In this document: positions 43,601 to 52,640 of the stretch, one piece after another
How positions within the stretch are numbered: position 1 is the stretch's first letter
Layout: each line of letters begins with the position of its first letter
From: Schistosoma haematobium
Lineage: Eukaryota; Platyhelminthes; Trematoda; Strigeidida; Schistosomatidae
Length of the DNA stretch: 64,000 nucleotides
Assembly (NCBI RefSeq): GCF_000699445.3
Contig: NC_067197.1
Span: forward strand, 7,198,152 to 7,262,151
Direction of reading: 5' to 3'
Translations under genes and position numbers: made by a program
Notes under the pieces: model-generated
The model's database searches: none
Seen by the model: only the letters and a program-made list of their open reading frames with translations
What the model was told of the DNA's origin: nothing

Positions 43601-44109
43601 TTTGGAGAACGCTTTCTGGAAGTGAACATTTATATTATACTTACTTGATCAAGGGTTGGCGGAGAAGGAATCGGGTAGTCCTGAAGAAGAAGTGGTTTTC
43701 TTTTATTCGATTCAGCTGTATTTTTCTGACTTTTAAGCTGTGACGTTTCTGCATCATTAGCGGTTTTGATGTCAGTACCCGAGTTAGAGGTGCCCTCTTT
43801 ATCACCAACGTTAGTTGCTGGAACGAACCCAAAGCTCTCTGCGAGTTTTGGCAAAATGAGTGACTTAGCAATGATAAAATTCTGTTGATTAAGAAGCCAT
43901 ATTCTTCCAGCTATATAACTGGCAGTTTGAGATAGATTCTGATCACTTATTTTACTACAAAGAGACTTCGATACAGTAGTCAGAATGTTGCGATAGTCAG
44001 ATTTTGACCACGCCCATGAAGCTTTGAGAGTTTGCTCCTTCAATGTGGCATTCACTACCACCCCAATCCCACGCAAAACACCATTTATGTCATTCAGCCT
44101 CCGTTGCAT
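28333..44109 (-). CDS. COQ8: COQ8/ADCK3-type atypical kinase, nine-exon gene
   Basis: UbiB/ABC1-family atypical kinase-like ATPase required for mitochondrial coenzyme Q synthesis. Nine exons join in frame: 44109-43645, 43615-43552, 43522-43457, 43415-43290, 42923-42719, 35207-34868, 32374-32267, 30544-30392, 28623-28333 (1818 bp, 605 residues; human COQ8A is about 647). Family landmarks are complete: KLGQ (residues 232-235), Ala-rich loop AAASIGQ (293-299), VAIK lysine (314), ExD motif ECD (361-363), QTDPNWSNF (D444), LLDFGA (D463), and the C-terminal [17 protein letters not shown]. Introns 1-3 are 29, 29 and 41 nt; intron 5 is 7.5 kb. The start is the first ATG after an in-frame TAA; an acceptor-like site ends at 44182. 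The Ala-rich loop marks it as UbiB rather than a protein kinase. Confidence 0.93.
28850..29170 (-). pseudogene. Diverged RTE/SR2-like LINE fragment in COQ8 intron 8
   Basis: Ordered but weak similarity to the minus-strand copies at 25380-25640, including the GAGACACTTATAGTCAAATACTA segment region. No coding capacity. Confidence 0.4.
30392..30544 (-). CDS. COQ8: COQ8 exon 8 (DFG motif)
   Basis: 153 bp, phase 0 at both ends. Begins [20 protein letters not shown]; the Asp of DFG binds metal in this family. Ends [10 protein letters not shown] before a GTAATT donor, a slightly weak one. Confidence 0.92.
30715..31010 (-). repeat. Unassigned repeat D, minus copy
   Basis: The minus strand matches 41940-42110 over about 160 bp, including CTTAAGTTGCTGCTTTTAGT and a GGGTCATCATGATAAG-like segment. 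GC-richer than its flanks. Type unknown. Confidence 0.5.
31011..32260. other. COQ8 intron 7 sequence, nothing further recognised
   Basis: Small minus-strand frames (31476-31697, 31948-32211) have no recognisable domain. Confidence 0.4.
32267..32374 (-). CDS. COQ8: COQ8 exon 7 (catalytic loop)
   Basis: 108 bp, 36 codons, phase 0 at both ends. Encodes [19 protein letters not shown] and the QTDPNWSNF catalytic-loop motif that replaces HRD of protein kinases. Acceptor TTTTCAG, donor GTAAGC. Confidence 0.93.
32585..32720 (-). repeat. SINE-C-like relic
   Basis: Shares GTCGACATGAAACCCTG-type sequence with 18255-18275. Too diverged to define ends. Confidence 0.3.
33690..34210 (+). pseudogene. LTR-retrotransposon Gag relic, GC-rich
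   Basis: A long plus frame (GAG codon near 33791 to 34210, clearest from ATG 33818) encodes [43 protein letters not shown] and [20 protein letters not shown]. The arrangement resembles the capsid region of Ty3/gypsy Gag. It is far richer in G+C than the intron around it and lacks a nucleocapsid knuckle. At 34211 it runs directly into repeat C and ends at 34369. No LTR seen. Located in COQ8 intron 6, opposite strand. Confidence 0.6.
34211..34666 (+). repeat. Repeat C, copy 3, fused to Gag relic
   Basis: Starts at AATGCCCTGGTACGACC, exactly where the Gag-like frame ends, and runs to the AAAATAAAATAAA tail. Most similar to copy 2 at 19048-19514. Confidence 0.75.
34868..35207 (-). CDS. COQ8: COQ8 exon 6 (ATP-binding lysine, ExD motif)
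   Basis: 340 bp. The true exon starts at 35207 after TTCAAAAG; the ATG at 35233 lies in the intron. Begins [16 protein letters not shown] with the nucleotide-binding lysine, then KELRAECDY (ExD), [20 protein letters not shown]. Ends after NVRNW at a GTAAGT donor. Confidence 0.94.
35210..35890. other. COQ8 intron 5, nothing recognised
   Basis: AT-rich intron sequence just upstream of exon 6. Confidence 0.45.
35895..36480 (-). pseudogene. RTE/SR2-like LINE 3' fragment, diverged
   Basis: Same order of segments as 24985-25640 (3' UTR marker CCATACCACATCAGCA near 35960, then the C-terminal coding region), with many changes. Confidence 0.5.
36700..37000 (+). pseudogene. LINE 3' end remnant, same family as 37235-40870
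   Basis: A plus frame reads [20 protein letters not shown], followed by a 3' UTR resembling the one at 40770-40870. 5'-truncated. Confidence 0.5.
37430..38300 (+). pseudogene. LINE endonuclease domain remnant
   Basis: Several overlapping frames (37499-37729, 37581-37949, 37907-38290) hold pieces of an AP-like endonuclease and the linker to RT. GDLSAQV corresponds to the GDxN catalytic block with Asn changed to Ser. The usual terminal SDH block is not recognisable. Confidence 0.6.
38430..39135 (-). mobile_element. RTE/SR2-like LINE 3' fragment nested in the larger LINE
   Basis: The minus frame 39191-38910 enters this copy at about 39135 ([20 protein letters not shown]) and reads [19 protein letters not shown] and [18 protein letters not shown], followed by the C-terminal part and 3' UTR down to 38430. 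5'-truncated. It separates the host LINE's linker (left) from its RT start ([19 protein letters not shown], right). CCTTCCA occurs at both junctions and may be the target duplication. Confidence 0.7.
39130..39950 (+). pseudogene. LINE reverse transcriptase remnant with YADD
   Basis: Frames 39144-39329, 39426-39689 and the stretch to 39950 together cover the RT domain: [55 protein letters not shown], and [12 protein letters not shown] with the catalytic YADD at 39889-39900. An in-frame TAG and at least two frameshifts separate them. Confidence 0.8.
39952..40773 (+). CDS. LINE polyprotein C-terminal region, open frame
   Basis: 273-codon frame, post-catalytic part of the LINE RT and C-terminal domain. 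Contains [64 protein letters not shown] and a terminal [11 protein letters not shown]. The ATG used by the frame is not a natural start; it is a piece of the polyprotein left open after upstream breaks. Not a host gene. Confidence 0.75.
   Translation: MAISVRKYGICFAPSRCKVLLQNWQDSNPVLTLDGEQIEVVEKFVYLGGYISAGGGVSDKINARIVKARAAYTNLGQLWRLRDVSLAVKGRPYNASVGAVLLYACETWPLRVEDVRRPSVFDHCCLRRIADIQSQHHVSNTEVRHRVFRRCDNYSIGVIILKHRLRWLRHVLPMPSQRIPCRELFADNGTVWKKRAAQCMTWYRGVKECCTVLASVGPSQLRGWSPRDGVTQWLETLSDMAQNKSQWRSYLNFLHKNGCIFFNPKNSFLLYFS
40885..41400 (-). pseudogene. RTE/SR2-like LINE 3' fragment
   Basis: 3' UTR at 40905-41130 almost identical to 25010-25230; the coding end continues to about 41390, where sequence of another repeat begins. 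Confidence 0.65.
41390..42120 (+). repeat. Unassigned GC-rich repeat D
   Basis: GC-rich block with short frames on both strands (41430-41720 minus, 41558-41827 plus), none with a recognisable domain. Its distal part (41940-42110) recurs inverted at 30715-31010. It ends in a repeat C-like tail at 42120-42185. Confidence 0.45.
42120..42372 (+). repeat. Two repeat C 3' ends in tandem
   Basis: 42120-42185 ends GTGTTCAAATATAAATAAATAAA-like. 42236-42372 is a second 3' end, from CACCTGTTTCGGTTTGGGC to the (ATAT)n tail. Both are 5'-truncated. Confidence 0.6.
42719..42923 (-). CDS. COQ8: COQ8 exon 5 (Ala-rich loop)
   Basis: 205 bp, acceptor TTGACTAG, donor GTTAGT (42718). Encodes [29 protein letters not shown], and [18 protein letters not shown]. 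The Ala-rich loop replaces the protein-kinase Gly-rich loop and is diagnostic of UbiB proteins. Visible only as part of the minus frame. Confidence 0.93.
43290..43415 (-). CDS. COQ8: COQ8 exon 4 (KxGQ motif)
   Basis: 126 bp entering in phase 1 after TTTTGTAG. Encodes [20 protein letters not shown] and [12 protein letters not shown], the KxGQ motif that occludes the active site in this family. Donor GTCAGT. Confidence 0.93.
43457..43522 (-). CDS. COQ8: COQ8 exon 3
   Basis: 66 bp between a 29-nt and a 41-nt intron. Encodes [20 protein letters not shown], matching the hydrophobic segment just before the KxGQ domain of COQ8. Found by frame and splice continuity. Confidence 0.9.
43552..43615 (-). 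CDS. COQ8: COQ8 exon 2, bounded by 29-nt introns
   Basis: 64 bp encoding [20 protein letters not shown], matching the RERKVPxTRIGR segment of COQ8A. Flanked by introns 43644-43616 and 43551-43523, both GTAAG...CACTTCCAG and exactly 29 nt. Confidence 0.9.
43645..44109 (-). CDS. COQ8: COQ8 exon 1 (N-terminus)
   Basis: 465 bp from the ATG at 44109 to a GTAAGT donor (43644). The N-terminal region [16 protein letters not shown] resembles the start of COQ8A. A long Ser/Thr/Lys-rich linker follows. No clear mitochondrial presequence was judged by eye. Upstream TAA at 44118 closes the frame. Confidence 0.88.
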
Positions 44110-44169
44110 TTGATATTAAACTCGCGCATTTACTGGCCCAGAAGCTCAATAACTCTACCTTCGAATCTC

Positions 44170-44195
44170 CCGCTTGTTAATCTACAGAAGAAAAT
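44170..44195 (-). promoter_or_regulatory. Acceptor-like site upstream of COQ8 start
   Basis: Minus-strand TTTTCTTCTGTAG ends at 44182, 72 nt before the ATG. It could be the 3' end of a 5' UTR intron or a spliced-leader trans-splice acceptor. The MEA1-like gene has a comparable site 65 nt before its ATG. Confidence 0.4.
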
Positions 44196-44329
44196 CATTT
44201 AAAATGTATGTCTAAATTATCAAACGTGCCTCTTCGTAAGTGGGAAATCTTTTTTCGAAATTTCATTATCAATGCTGCTTTTGTTGGATTTTGTGTATTA
44301 AAAATAATCCTGAATATAAATAAATAATA

Positions 44330-44560
44330 CTTCCATCACTGGATCAACCGGGAGACAAGTTACCAATAAACTGGAAGGAATCCACAATCACTCCCATTCA
44401 CCAAACTAGATCAAGATAACATCCGCCGAACCAGATGCCAGACAGTATCGTGAATGTTGTAGTCAAAATACTGACAGAAACAATCAAGACGACTAGTTAC
44501 TTGTTAAGTGGTGCAAAGCGAGGCTTTAGGAAAGGATTATCATAAACTACGAATCGAATT
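44330..44560 (+). pseudogene. LINE reverse transcriptase relic
   Basis: A plus frame reads LPINWKESTITPIH, then after a stop and frameshift IVNVVVKILTETIKTT, and LLSGAKRGFRKGLS. This order (WK..ITPIHK, NYRP-S..S, GFRKGxS) is that of CR1/RTE-type RT. Short and broken. Confidence 0.55.
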
Positions 44561-45780
44561 CCAACAAAGCAGAGCTAGACTGAGCAGGTCTCCTATTAAA
44601 ACTGGAAGGTGAATAAAGTGAATCGATAATTTTCTGGTTTGTCACCGACGTAAACTACAGACAAACTCCAAATCACTTTTTGGAAACCAGGACTTATTGG
44701 AACACAATTGGTTTCCGTACTAAGACCTTTCAGGGCCAGTAAAATGTCAAACCATCCCGTGGTCGGGTCACTAAATGTCGAATATTCCACTGTTTCTCGT
44801 CAAATTCAGAGGCAACAAGCTCGCATCGATTAACTGCACACCATGAACTGGCCCATGCGGTGGTGGTCGCAACCTTTCCCTTGTACCTGCTTTTACTCAC
44901 ATTTCTGTGATAACACCCTTTGTGTTATACGTTCTCCGGAGCAGCCATAGTACCTTGATACGAAAAAGGGTAATCCACATTATGTGCTTACCGCGGGGTG
45001 TGACTTTAAAGTTAGCTGTTGGTCACACTATTCCCATCTAACTCGACATAGATCATTTACGTTAGTGATCTATAACTTGGAGCATAACCTGGAGCATTAA
45101 AAAGTTCATTCACATTCATACTTGCTTCATTAGTTGACATGACTAGATACGAACCCGTGTAGAAAACGGAAAACTTATCTGACCCTTATATACGTCATCG
45201 TAATCTTATTTGTATGCATTTATATGTAGTTAGTCGTGAATTTTCTTTCATGTACATTTTTGATACATCTTTGCCTACCTTTTCCTGATCGTTTGTACTA
45301 TCCCTGTCTACTGAAGTGTGGAATCTGCGACAATAAGTTAAATGAGCATCTCGGCGAATGCCATTTCCATACACTTGTATGGTTGTTTAGCATTATATGA
45401 ATGGATGATATAATCTTCCAGCTACACTTCGTACTTATCTTTTAAATTAATCCAAGAAAACTTGGATTGATTTTGATTTGGTTATTCATTCTCTGAAGAA
45501 GTGTCTTACACTAAGTCGCGAAACGTCAGAAAATCTAGTTTTTCTGCTCATTGGGCTATTACAAATATGTTATTTATTTATAACGATCTATCCAATGCTC
45601 AATTTATTCGAACTTTTCAAATCAAACTTTGGTAATGAAACCTACTTCGGTTAAGGTTTGAAATTTTGATAAAATTTGTATTGTGGTGCCTTATTTCTCA
45701 CTGACTCTGACACTTGTTTTCATGTTGTGTTTTAAGCCTTAATCTGATTACAATGTTTGACAGTACTTATAATTGTGGAC
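44561..45780. other. Intergenic, probable old repeats, unassigned
   Basis: Holds a 64-codon minus frame (44596-44790) without recognisable domain, and near 45490 the sequence CTGAAGAAGTGTCTTACACT followed by GCGAAACGTC. That pattern is common at ends of some retroelements, but it does not fold as a proper hammerhead here. Confidence 0.35.
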
Positions 45781-45784
45781 AAAT

Positions 45785-48528
45785 AAAATTTTTATTTCAT
45801 GTAGAGGAAGAAATGCAGTGCAATTAGTGTAAAACGTGGTTCCATAAGATGTGTGCTTGTTTAAGCCTAACCGCATACAGAAGATGCTCGAAGCCTAACT
45901 CACGCTGGCTTTGTATATTTTGCTATACGAATAAAACATTACTGATCCAGGAGGCTATGATCCTCTTGGTTTTGGCCTCGTGGTTGCGCTGATAACACGA
46001 GTACTGACAGTGAAGTATATTTCGGTGCAGTACATGCTGCTAAACACCCAACTGTGACTGACGGAAAGCAAAATCTCCGTTCCTAATAGTCCCAGTGTGT
46101 CTGTCCCGAGTGATAAAAAATGGACGACGGTACGGAGAAAAAGAAGTGGACGGGAAATAACTATAATCAGTACTCACTTAGTTGGCAAGTCATTGGTGAA
46201 CTCCTATTCTGATTCACAAAATACACTACCAAAGTCAAATGGTAAGACAGAACTCCACTCTGGAGTGGCTGAGAAGAATTTAATCTCATCGAATATTATT
46301 GTGAGTAATTCGCTAGGGTCAAACGATCCTGACCCGAAAATTAGACACACGCATGATTTGAAGAAACTCGGAGAATATATCCATAGCATCTTACCAGATA
46401 ACTCTAAAAGCGTTCAAGCCAAAAAATCAATAAGAATCGGTTAGATGATTGGCTACAATGTTAAACCTCGACCATATAGACTCCTTAAGGTAATCCTATG
46501 GTCGGAGAAGCAGCATGATCTTCTAAGCAGTGCTCGTAGTCACGACAATAGCAACACTCGAATAAGACCTGATGTGTTTCTTGAAGACAGAATAAAAAGT
46601 AAGTTGGCACTAGCTGAACTAGAAACCCGTCGACAAAATGGTGAAGAAAATTTTCGACTAGTGGGTTTTCGAATAGTCAGGTACTGGAAGTGAATGCTAC
46701 CAAGGCCGTTCTCTTTAGGAGTTCTACGTGTCAACACTAGTAGTCTAAGACGTAAATTCTATGAACTAGAAGCATTAGTAGACAAATTAAGGCCACACAT
46801 TGTAGCTGCGACAGAAGCTCGGTTAATCCATGACTTCGATATTACTCCAGAATTATCTGGATACCACCACCTTAGAAATGACAGGCATAGATGTAGGAAA
46901 GGAGATGATATTTCTTTATATATAGTCAATAATATGAATATCCGCCCCCTTGTTTGCAAACCACTTGATAGTGGAACTTGTGAAGTCATTAGTTGTGAGC
47001 TCACTATCGGATGTTGTACATTTATACTCAGTGTCATCTATCGCAGCCCAATCTGCTTAGCTGACGACTTTATTCTAGAGAGCATTCAGCTATGGATTGC
47101 AAACAACAGATGCTTGATATTAGGTGACTTTAATGTACCTGATATTGGTTGAACGGAGATGACCACAGAAGGCTCTATAATCTCCTTTGATGACAGGTTC
47201 CTGATAACAGTAATGGAGCATTCATTAATACAGCATGTATCCAAACCCACACGTTTTGATGCAAACCAAGGTTCTTCTCTATTGGACTTGGTAATCCTTC
47301 ATGAGACTGAGGATATTGCCAACCTAAATATTTTTCCACCGTTAGTGAATAGTGATCACGCTGTTTTATCATTCACGTTTGGAGCTAGTGACATAATATA
47401 CGATCAGGTTAAGCCTCGCCCAAATGTATGGGAAGTTAACATATTAGCCATCCATGAGTGCGCTCCTAAGACAGATTTGTCATTAAATACCAGTTGGAGA
47501 AGCATAGTCTGTACTTAAAGGCAAGTTTAGTTCAGTTCCGTCCTCATTTATACCATCCCTGTTAACACATAGACCGAATAGCTGTCCATCATGGATAACT
47601 AAACAACCCGAGAAACGTCCTAGATTTAGGAAAAAGCACTGGAATATGTTCATCTCTACTGGCTTAGAACAGTATAGATCCAGTTATTGTAAGACTAGGA
47701 ATGCTTGTTAAATGTTAATAAGTAAGACTAGATAGTCATAAGAAAAACAATTGGTTGTGGACTATCAAAATAGTCCGAGAAAGTTACTCTCGTATATAAG
47801 GAGGCGAACTCAGAGGTGATGGAATTCCATCACGTTAGTACAAGAAAATCCGTTAATACTGACAAAAGATGATGCCGAGAAAGCTGAGGCTTTATCGGAA
47901 TATTTCAGTAAAGTGTTTTCTATCGGTAATGAGGAACGATCAACGATTCATTGTGATTGTGACGGGTTGTTGATGGATCCTGTAGTTATTGAGAAAGATG
48001 CTGTTTTAGAATTACTTCAGCATCTCAGACCTGGTAAGTCCAGTAGTCCTGATGATATTCATCCTAGGATTATGAAAGCCCTATTGGATGTAATTGCTGA
48101 ACCTATAGCCACACTGCTTGATATGTCTCTGTGGCAGTTCAGACACCCAAGAGACAGGAAAGATGCGATAATTAGTCCGGTGTAAAAGGTGGGGAGTAGA
48201 GATTTAGTTAGTAACTATCGGCCCGTTAGTCTAACCAATGAAGTTTTAAAACGAATAGAAAAGATTATTCAGATATCCATTATAAACTATGTGGAAGGGC
48301 ATAATCATTTATCCAGGGAACAAAATGGTTTTCGGAAAGGCCTATCATGCTTGACGAATCTGTTCATTCCAAAAGAAGGTTGGGGTGTGACAGAACATCG
48401 ATATATTCATGTAGATGTGAGTTTCATAAATCTAAGTAAGGCCTTTGATAAGGCATCCCATTCAGGTATTAAATTAAAACCCGAAAGTCCTAGAATCCAT
48501 TATAAAGGTTTGAGGACTTGTAGAATTA
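45785..48528 (+). mobile_element. CR1/SR1-like LINE no. 1, 5' part
   Basis: Domains in order: a PHD-type zinc finger remnant (45817-45925, CKTWFHKMCACLS ... WLCIFC), a basic ORF (46097-46444), AP-endonuclease (46694-47400) and the first half of RT (47890-48528). RT includes SNYRPVSLTNEVLK, QNGFRKGLSCLTNL and NLSKAFDKASHSG. Broken by several stops and frameshifts. The RT is cut at about 48528 by an LTR element; its end resumes after 52136. Confidence 0.8.
46694..47518 (+). pseudogene. CR1-like endonuclease domain
   Basis: Frames 46694-47152 and 47159-47518 together form an AP-like endonuclease: SSLRRKFYELEALVDKLRPH, AATEARLI (catalytic Glu block), SVIYRSP, LILGDFNVPDI (GDFN block) and NSDHAVLSF (terminal SDH). 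They are separated by a TGA and a frameshift only, so the domain decayed late. Confidence 0.8.
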
Positions 48529-48926
48529 TGGTCTACTATGATATTAGTACTGCCCTTATAATAGACCTAATCCTAAATTTGTCATGATATAACTGCCTAA
48601 TCTATAAGATCTTACGTTGAAGTCACACCATCAACTACACCAACTCACTGTATCGTATCAATTACCAATACATGATGTAGAACAAGGTTAGGCTAGAGAA
48701 AGAACAATATATTTAATATGAATAGAAGATATAAAGTAACATTGAGATGGACCACGCCTGCATGGACGAGCCATGCCATCCGATCAAACCCAGTCCATTC
48801 AATTCATTCTTCGCGCCTTCTCCATTGTTAGGTATTTCTCCGCGTTAAATATTGAATATCTATTTCCTGAGTAGTCTCGTGTTCACAGCTTTGTGGATTG
48901 TGTGGCTATTGTCCAATGCCACTACA
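48529..48926 (-). repeat. LTR (3' LTR in minus orientation)
   Basis: 398 bp with TG/CA ends. The adjacent purine tract at 48927-48939 suggests this is the 3' LTR. Confidence 0.85.
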
Positions 48927-51738
48927 CTACTCTCCCACCAGAATCAACGTGATGTTGGTTCGATACCAAATTGGATGGGATCGCCGCGCGCCGGAGTTTA
49001 CCAAGGATAATAAGAATCCTCCGGGTATTGACAAGCTGAAAGATAAATCAAAATGAAACCGGCAGCATCTGGTCGGGAAATACATGTAATAATTTTAAAA
49101 TATCTGCCTTCATGCTTAAAATGAAAATTTGGGTGAAGATTATTTGAGCTATAAAAAATGGGATTACGATAATAATAATAATAAAACGATGCGTGTTAAT
49201 AGCCGTTTGTTAATAACTTAACGTATAGGTAGTAAGTATTTTGTGTTTAGACATATTAAAGTAATGAATATTGTAGAAATGTTAATATTGGTATTAGTTT
49301 TGGTTTAAATTATGAAGTCAGATAACGATTATGCCGGTAAGTTGTCCATATGTGTTGAATTCCAATTGCATCTGTATTAGTAGGCTAACTGAAGGAACAA
49401 AAGTATTACCGTGGAGAAGAATCCCAACTGGTGTTCCAGTTAGTTTGATACGGTTTATTTAGTTACGGGGAGATTTTCTCAACCTCATTTTTACTTGACC
49501 GTGATAGAATTTAGTAATACTACTAATACACATGAATGGTTATCAAAATAGAATTTAAATACACGAGTGATAATTATATGGATTTTGGACAGATAGCTAG
49601 GAACAAATCGTTAAACATGTGTTCGTAAGAGACATGCTCTAGACTCAATGTTCTGATCTGCGATAGACTATTTATATTTATACTTGCCGGCTGATGGGCA
49701 TACAAGTTAGTTGCAAGTATGCAGTTTATCATAAGGCGGAACACGATTTAACTGAGATATAGTGGTTATAAGTTATTAAAATCAGTTAAGCCTATGTGTC
49801 ATATTACTAAGTGATGTGGTGTTGCAAGATGGACTTGGCTAAATAAGTTTTTACAAGATGATTAATAGTGAGTGATGCTCATGTGATTATCAGGGAGTAC
49901 ATAAGTTGTAACCAAGGGGAGTACACTCCCAACTCATGTCTATGATAATGGCTTGAACCTTAGTCAGTGTTGGGGTAAATTCGACATTGATGTTTTCAGT
50001 TTGCAGATTTGCTCGACTGCTTATACTGATTATTTGCATGTATGATTGTGTCGCTAAACCTTCAATTAGACTGACAAGGTTTTGAGATATTTACTGAATA
50101 AGCAACCGATAGAGAAACATACTGTAATCATCTGTAGTGAATGAAGATAAAAGAAACACAACACTAGTAATAATTGTAAGTCGATTTGCTGACCGATTTT
50201 GTTAATAGTTTCATTAATTTTATCAATCATATTACGTGATTGCCAAGTCATGACAATGCTTTATGACGATATCCTGAAACTATTACGTTTAGCTAGTTAT
50301 AGTGTTGATTGAGGATTAGTCAGTAGAAAAATAGGTATTGTTGCTTTAGGTGATTCGAAATCATCAGAAATTTATAACGTTAAGGAATCCGAGACGCCTA
50401 ATTTAATTATAAATTTTAATTCAGAAAGATTCGTTTAGTGTTAATTCTAGTAGGCTACGGAGTTTTGATTTTAAACGTTTGTTTAGCTAACAGCTACCTG
50501 AGGATTTAGTTATTTTACTAGTGCAGTTGATAGTACCTAAATTTTTAATCTTATTATCTAAACTATGTTCGCATTTTAGGCTGCTAATATGATAAACCAA
50601 TCCATAAACCCAAATACGATTAGCAACAACGACTATGATGGGTTTATTAATAAATGTTAAAGGCGATTCAGATGATTTCTAAATTTAGAAGACATGAAGA
50701 TATAGTGCAACGCGTGTATGGGTCAGGTTAACAAGCAGGTTGTTGACGTATATGACAATTTAAAAATAATGAACATGACCAGATAAATAATTTTAAAGTT
50801 AAGACTGCTTGTAAAGCTTCAGGCAGGAATATGATGCGTTATAAACATTCCATTAGAAGTTACTGCGTTTAGCCTAGGGACACTTATAAATATATGGCAA
50901 AAGCAACTAGAAAACATACATGTTAAGTACAAATAATCATTAAGTAAAATAGTTGAACTCGCCTGGGTTATTTTTGAAAATTAGGTTATTCAGTGGACGA
51001 CATACATAACGCCATTCGTGAGTAGTAATGATCGAAAAGCATCCAGAATAAAACATGCAGTATGGCAATCGCTTCCAGGGTGCTTGATGCTGTTGAGGTT
51101 TTTGGGACTCGCTCTGATCAGAACAACTGAATGAATCCAGATAATTGTGTGTGCCGATGAATGAGCCATCTAAAATGAACTTATGATTGCAGAAAACTTA
51201 TAGCTGGAACTCAGTATTTTTTTGGAGAAGTGTCATCCTTGTTGTTTGGCAATGGAACTCGAGAATATGAAATTAGGCAGGCAGTGGTCGGAAGAAAAGA
51301 TATTACAGGATAGTACATAGTTTAAAACAGGATGAGGTGTTAGGCGAAGGAACACTAAGAATTAGATCCAGATAACTATTCAATCCTTGATTGCATTGTT
51401 AGTCAATGTATATTTACGCTATTAACAGGTCATATTTGCTAGAGCTTGATGTTTAAACAAGTCTATGTCGCTGAAGCAGGTAAATGCTATTAAAGCTTGT
51501 TAACGAACCATCAAAGCTAATTAGTTGATATAGATGATCAACTTTTATTATCGATTGAGCTAGTAAGTTATGTGAACTGATAGATATAACATTACGATAA
51601 TATATGTGACCATTAATCAAAGGACTATTAGAATACTGGGTTTACAAAAATAAAAACCGATTGAGAAGGTTAAGGTGGAAATAAGGATTAACAATAACAG
51701 GTTGCGTTTCTTTAGTTGGCCTCACCAATGTAGACTCA

Positions 51739-52136
51739 TGGTCTACTATGATATTAGTACTGCCCTTATAATAGACCTAATCCTAAATTTGTCATGATAT
51801 AACTGCCTAATCTATAAGATCTTACGTTGAAGTCACACCATCAACTACACCAACTCACTGTATCGTATCAATTACCAATACATGATGTAGAACAAGGTTA
51901 GGCTAGAGAAAGAACAATATATTTAATATGAATAGAAGATATAAAGTAACATTGAGATGGACCACGCCTGCATGGACGAGCCATGCCATCCGATCAAACC
52001 CAGTCCATTCAATTCATTCTTCGCGCCTTCTCCATTGTTAGGTATTTCTCCGCGTTAAATATTGAATATCTATTTCCTGAGTAGTCTCGTGTTCACAGCT
52101 TTGTGGATTGTGTGGCTATTGTGCAATGCCACTACA
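51739..52136 (-). repeat. LTR (5' LTR in minus orientation)
   Basis: 398 bp, 397 identical to 48529-48926. GACTCA occurs immediately on both sides, which would also fit a solo-LTR insertion; the paired-LTR reading is preferred because of the purine tract at the other LTR. Confidence 0.8.
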
Positions 52137-52640
52137 GACTCATGTAATGTATGTTAGGTAGAATAATATCACAGGACGATCTCAATTAATTGACAATATA
52201 GGTGGACGGATGGTCACTAGGACTGACTTCTAACAAGCGTGTGGTGATGTAATTAAATAGCTATGATTCGTATCACCACACAATACGCAGATTCGTATTA
52301 CCCAAAGTAATAAACTATAAAGACTTACGAGCTATAGTAAGCAGCGACCTCATAACTATGAGTAACTTTAAGGCTGCTGCTGCAAACAGCTTTAGGGTAT
52401 TACAGGCTATTCGTGAGTTTTTTCAGTATTTGGACGAAGTGTTTAGATTGTTATATCTGACATTCGTGAGACTGCATTTGGAATATGAGATTCAAGCAGC
52501 GAGTACTTGTTTCAAGTATGAGGCGGATGTGCTTGAACGAGGGACTAACTTGGTAAGAGGTCTCTCTGACCTATCTTATGAAAACAAACTGAGACACATC
52601 AACTTATTTCCGTCATCTTGCCGCAGAATGCAGAGCGAAG
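52137..52640 (+). pseudogene. CR1/SR1-like LINE no. 1, 3' part of RT
   Basis: Plus frames read a decayed LTSNKRVVM (after the YADD block), KDLRAIVSSDLITMSNFKAA, LYLTFVRLHLEYEIQAAST and GLSDLSYENKLRHINLFPSS. About 90 codons including the YADD block are missing relative to LINE no. 2, so the LTR insertion was accompanied or followed by a deletion. Confidence 0.75.

Larger units (their letters stand above)
48529..52136 (-). mobile_element. Non-coding LTR retrotransposon with near-identical LTRs
   Basis: Two 398-bp direct repeats (48529-48926, 51739-52136) differ at one base (48913 C, 52123 G). Each starts TGGTCTAC and ends CACTACA, so TG...CA termini on either strand. On the minus strand GGTGGGAGAGTAG, a plausible polypurine tract, lies just before the LTR at 48926; no such tract is next to the other LTR on the plus strand. 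Hence minus orientation. The 2812-bp interior has no frame above 61 codons. Length 3608 bp. It sits in the RT of CR1-like LINE no. 1. No clean target duplication (GAATTA left, GACTCA right). Confidence 0.8.

Noticed and set aside
44596..44790. 64-codon minus-strand ORF near the COQ8 promoter
   Set aside because: No recognisable domain and embedded in sequence that looks like decayed repeats.
45493..45530. CTGAAGA followed by GAAACGTC, resembling a hammerhead core
   Set aside because: The only hairpin between the two blocks (AGTGT/ACACT) leaves about seven unpaired bases before GAAA, so stem II does not abut the core.
48950..48975. GGTTCGATACC, a perfect Pol III B-box match after the LTR
   Set aside because: No A box at the right distance and no SINE copy matching it; it fits better as a chance match in the interior end of the minus-oriented LTR element.
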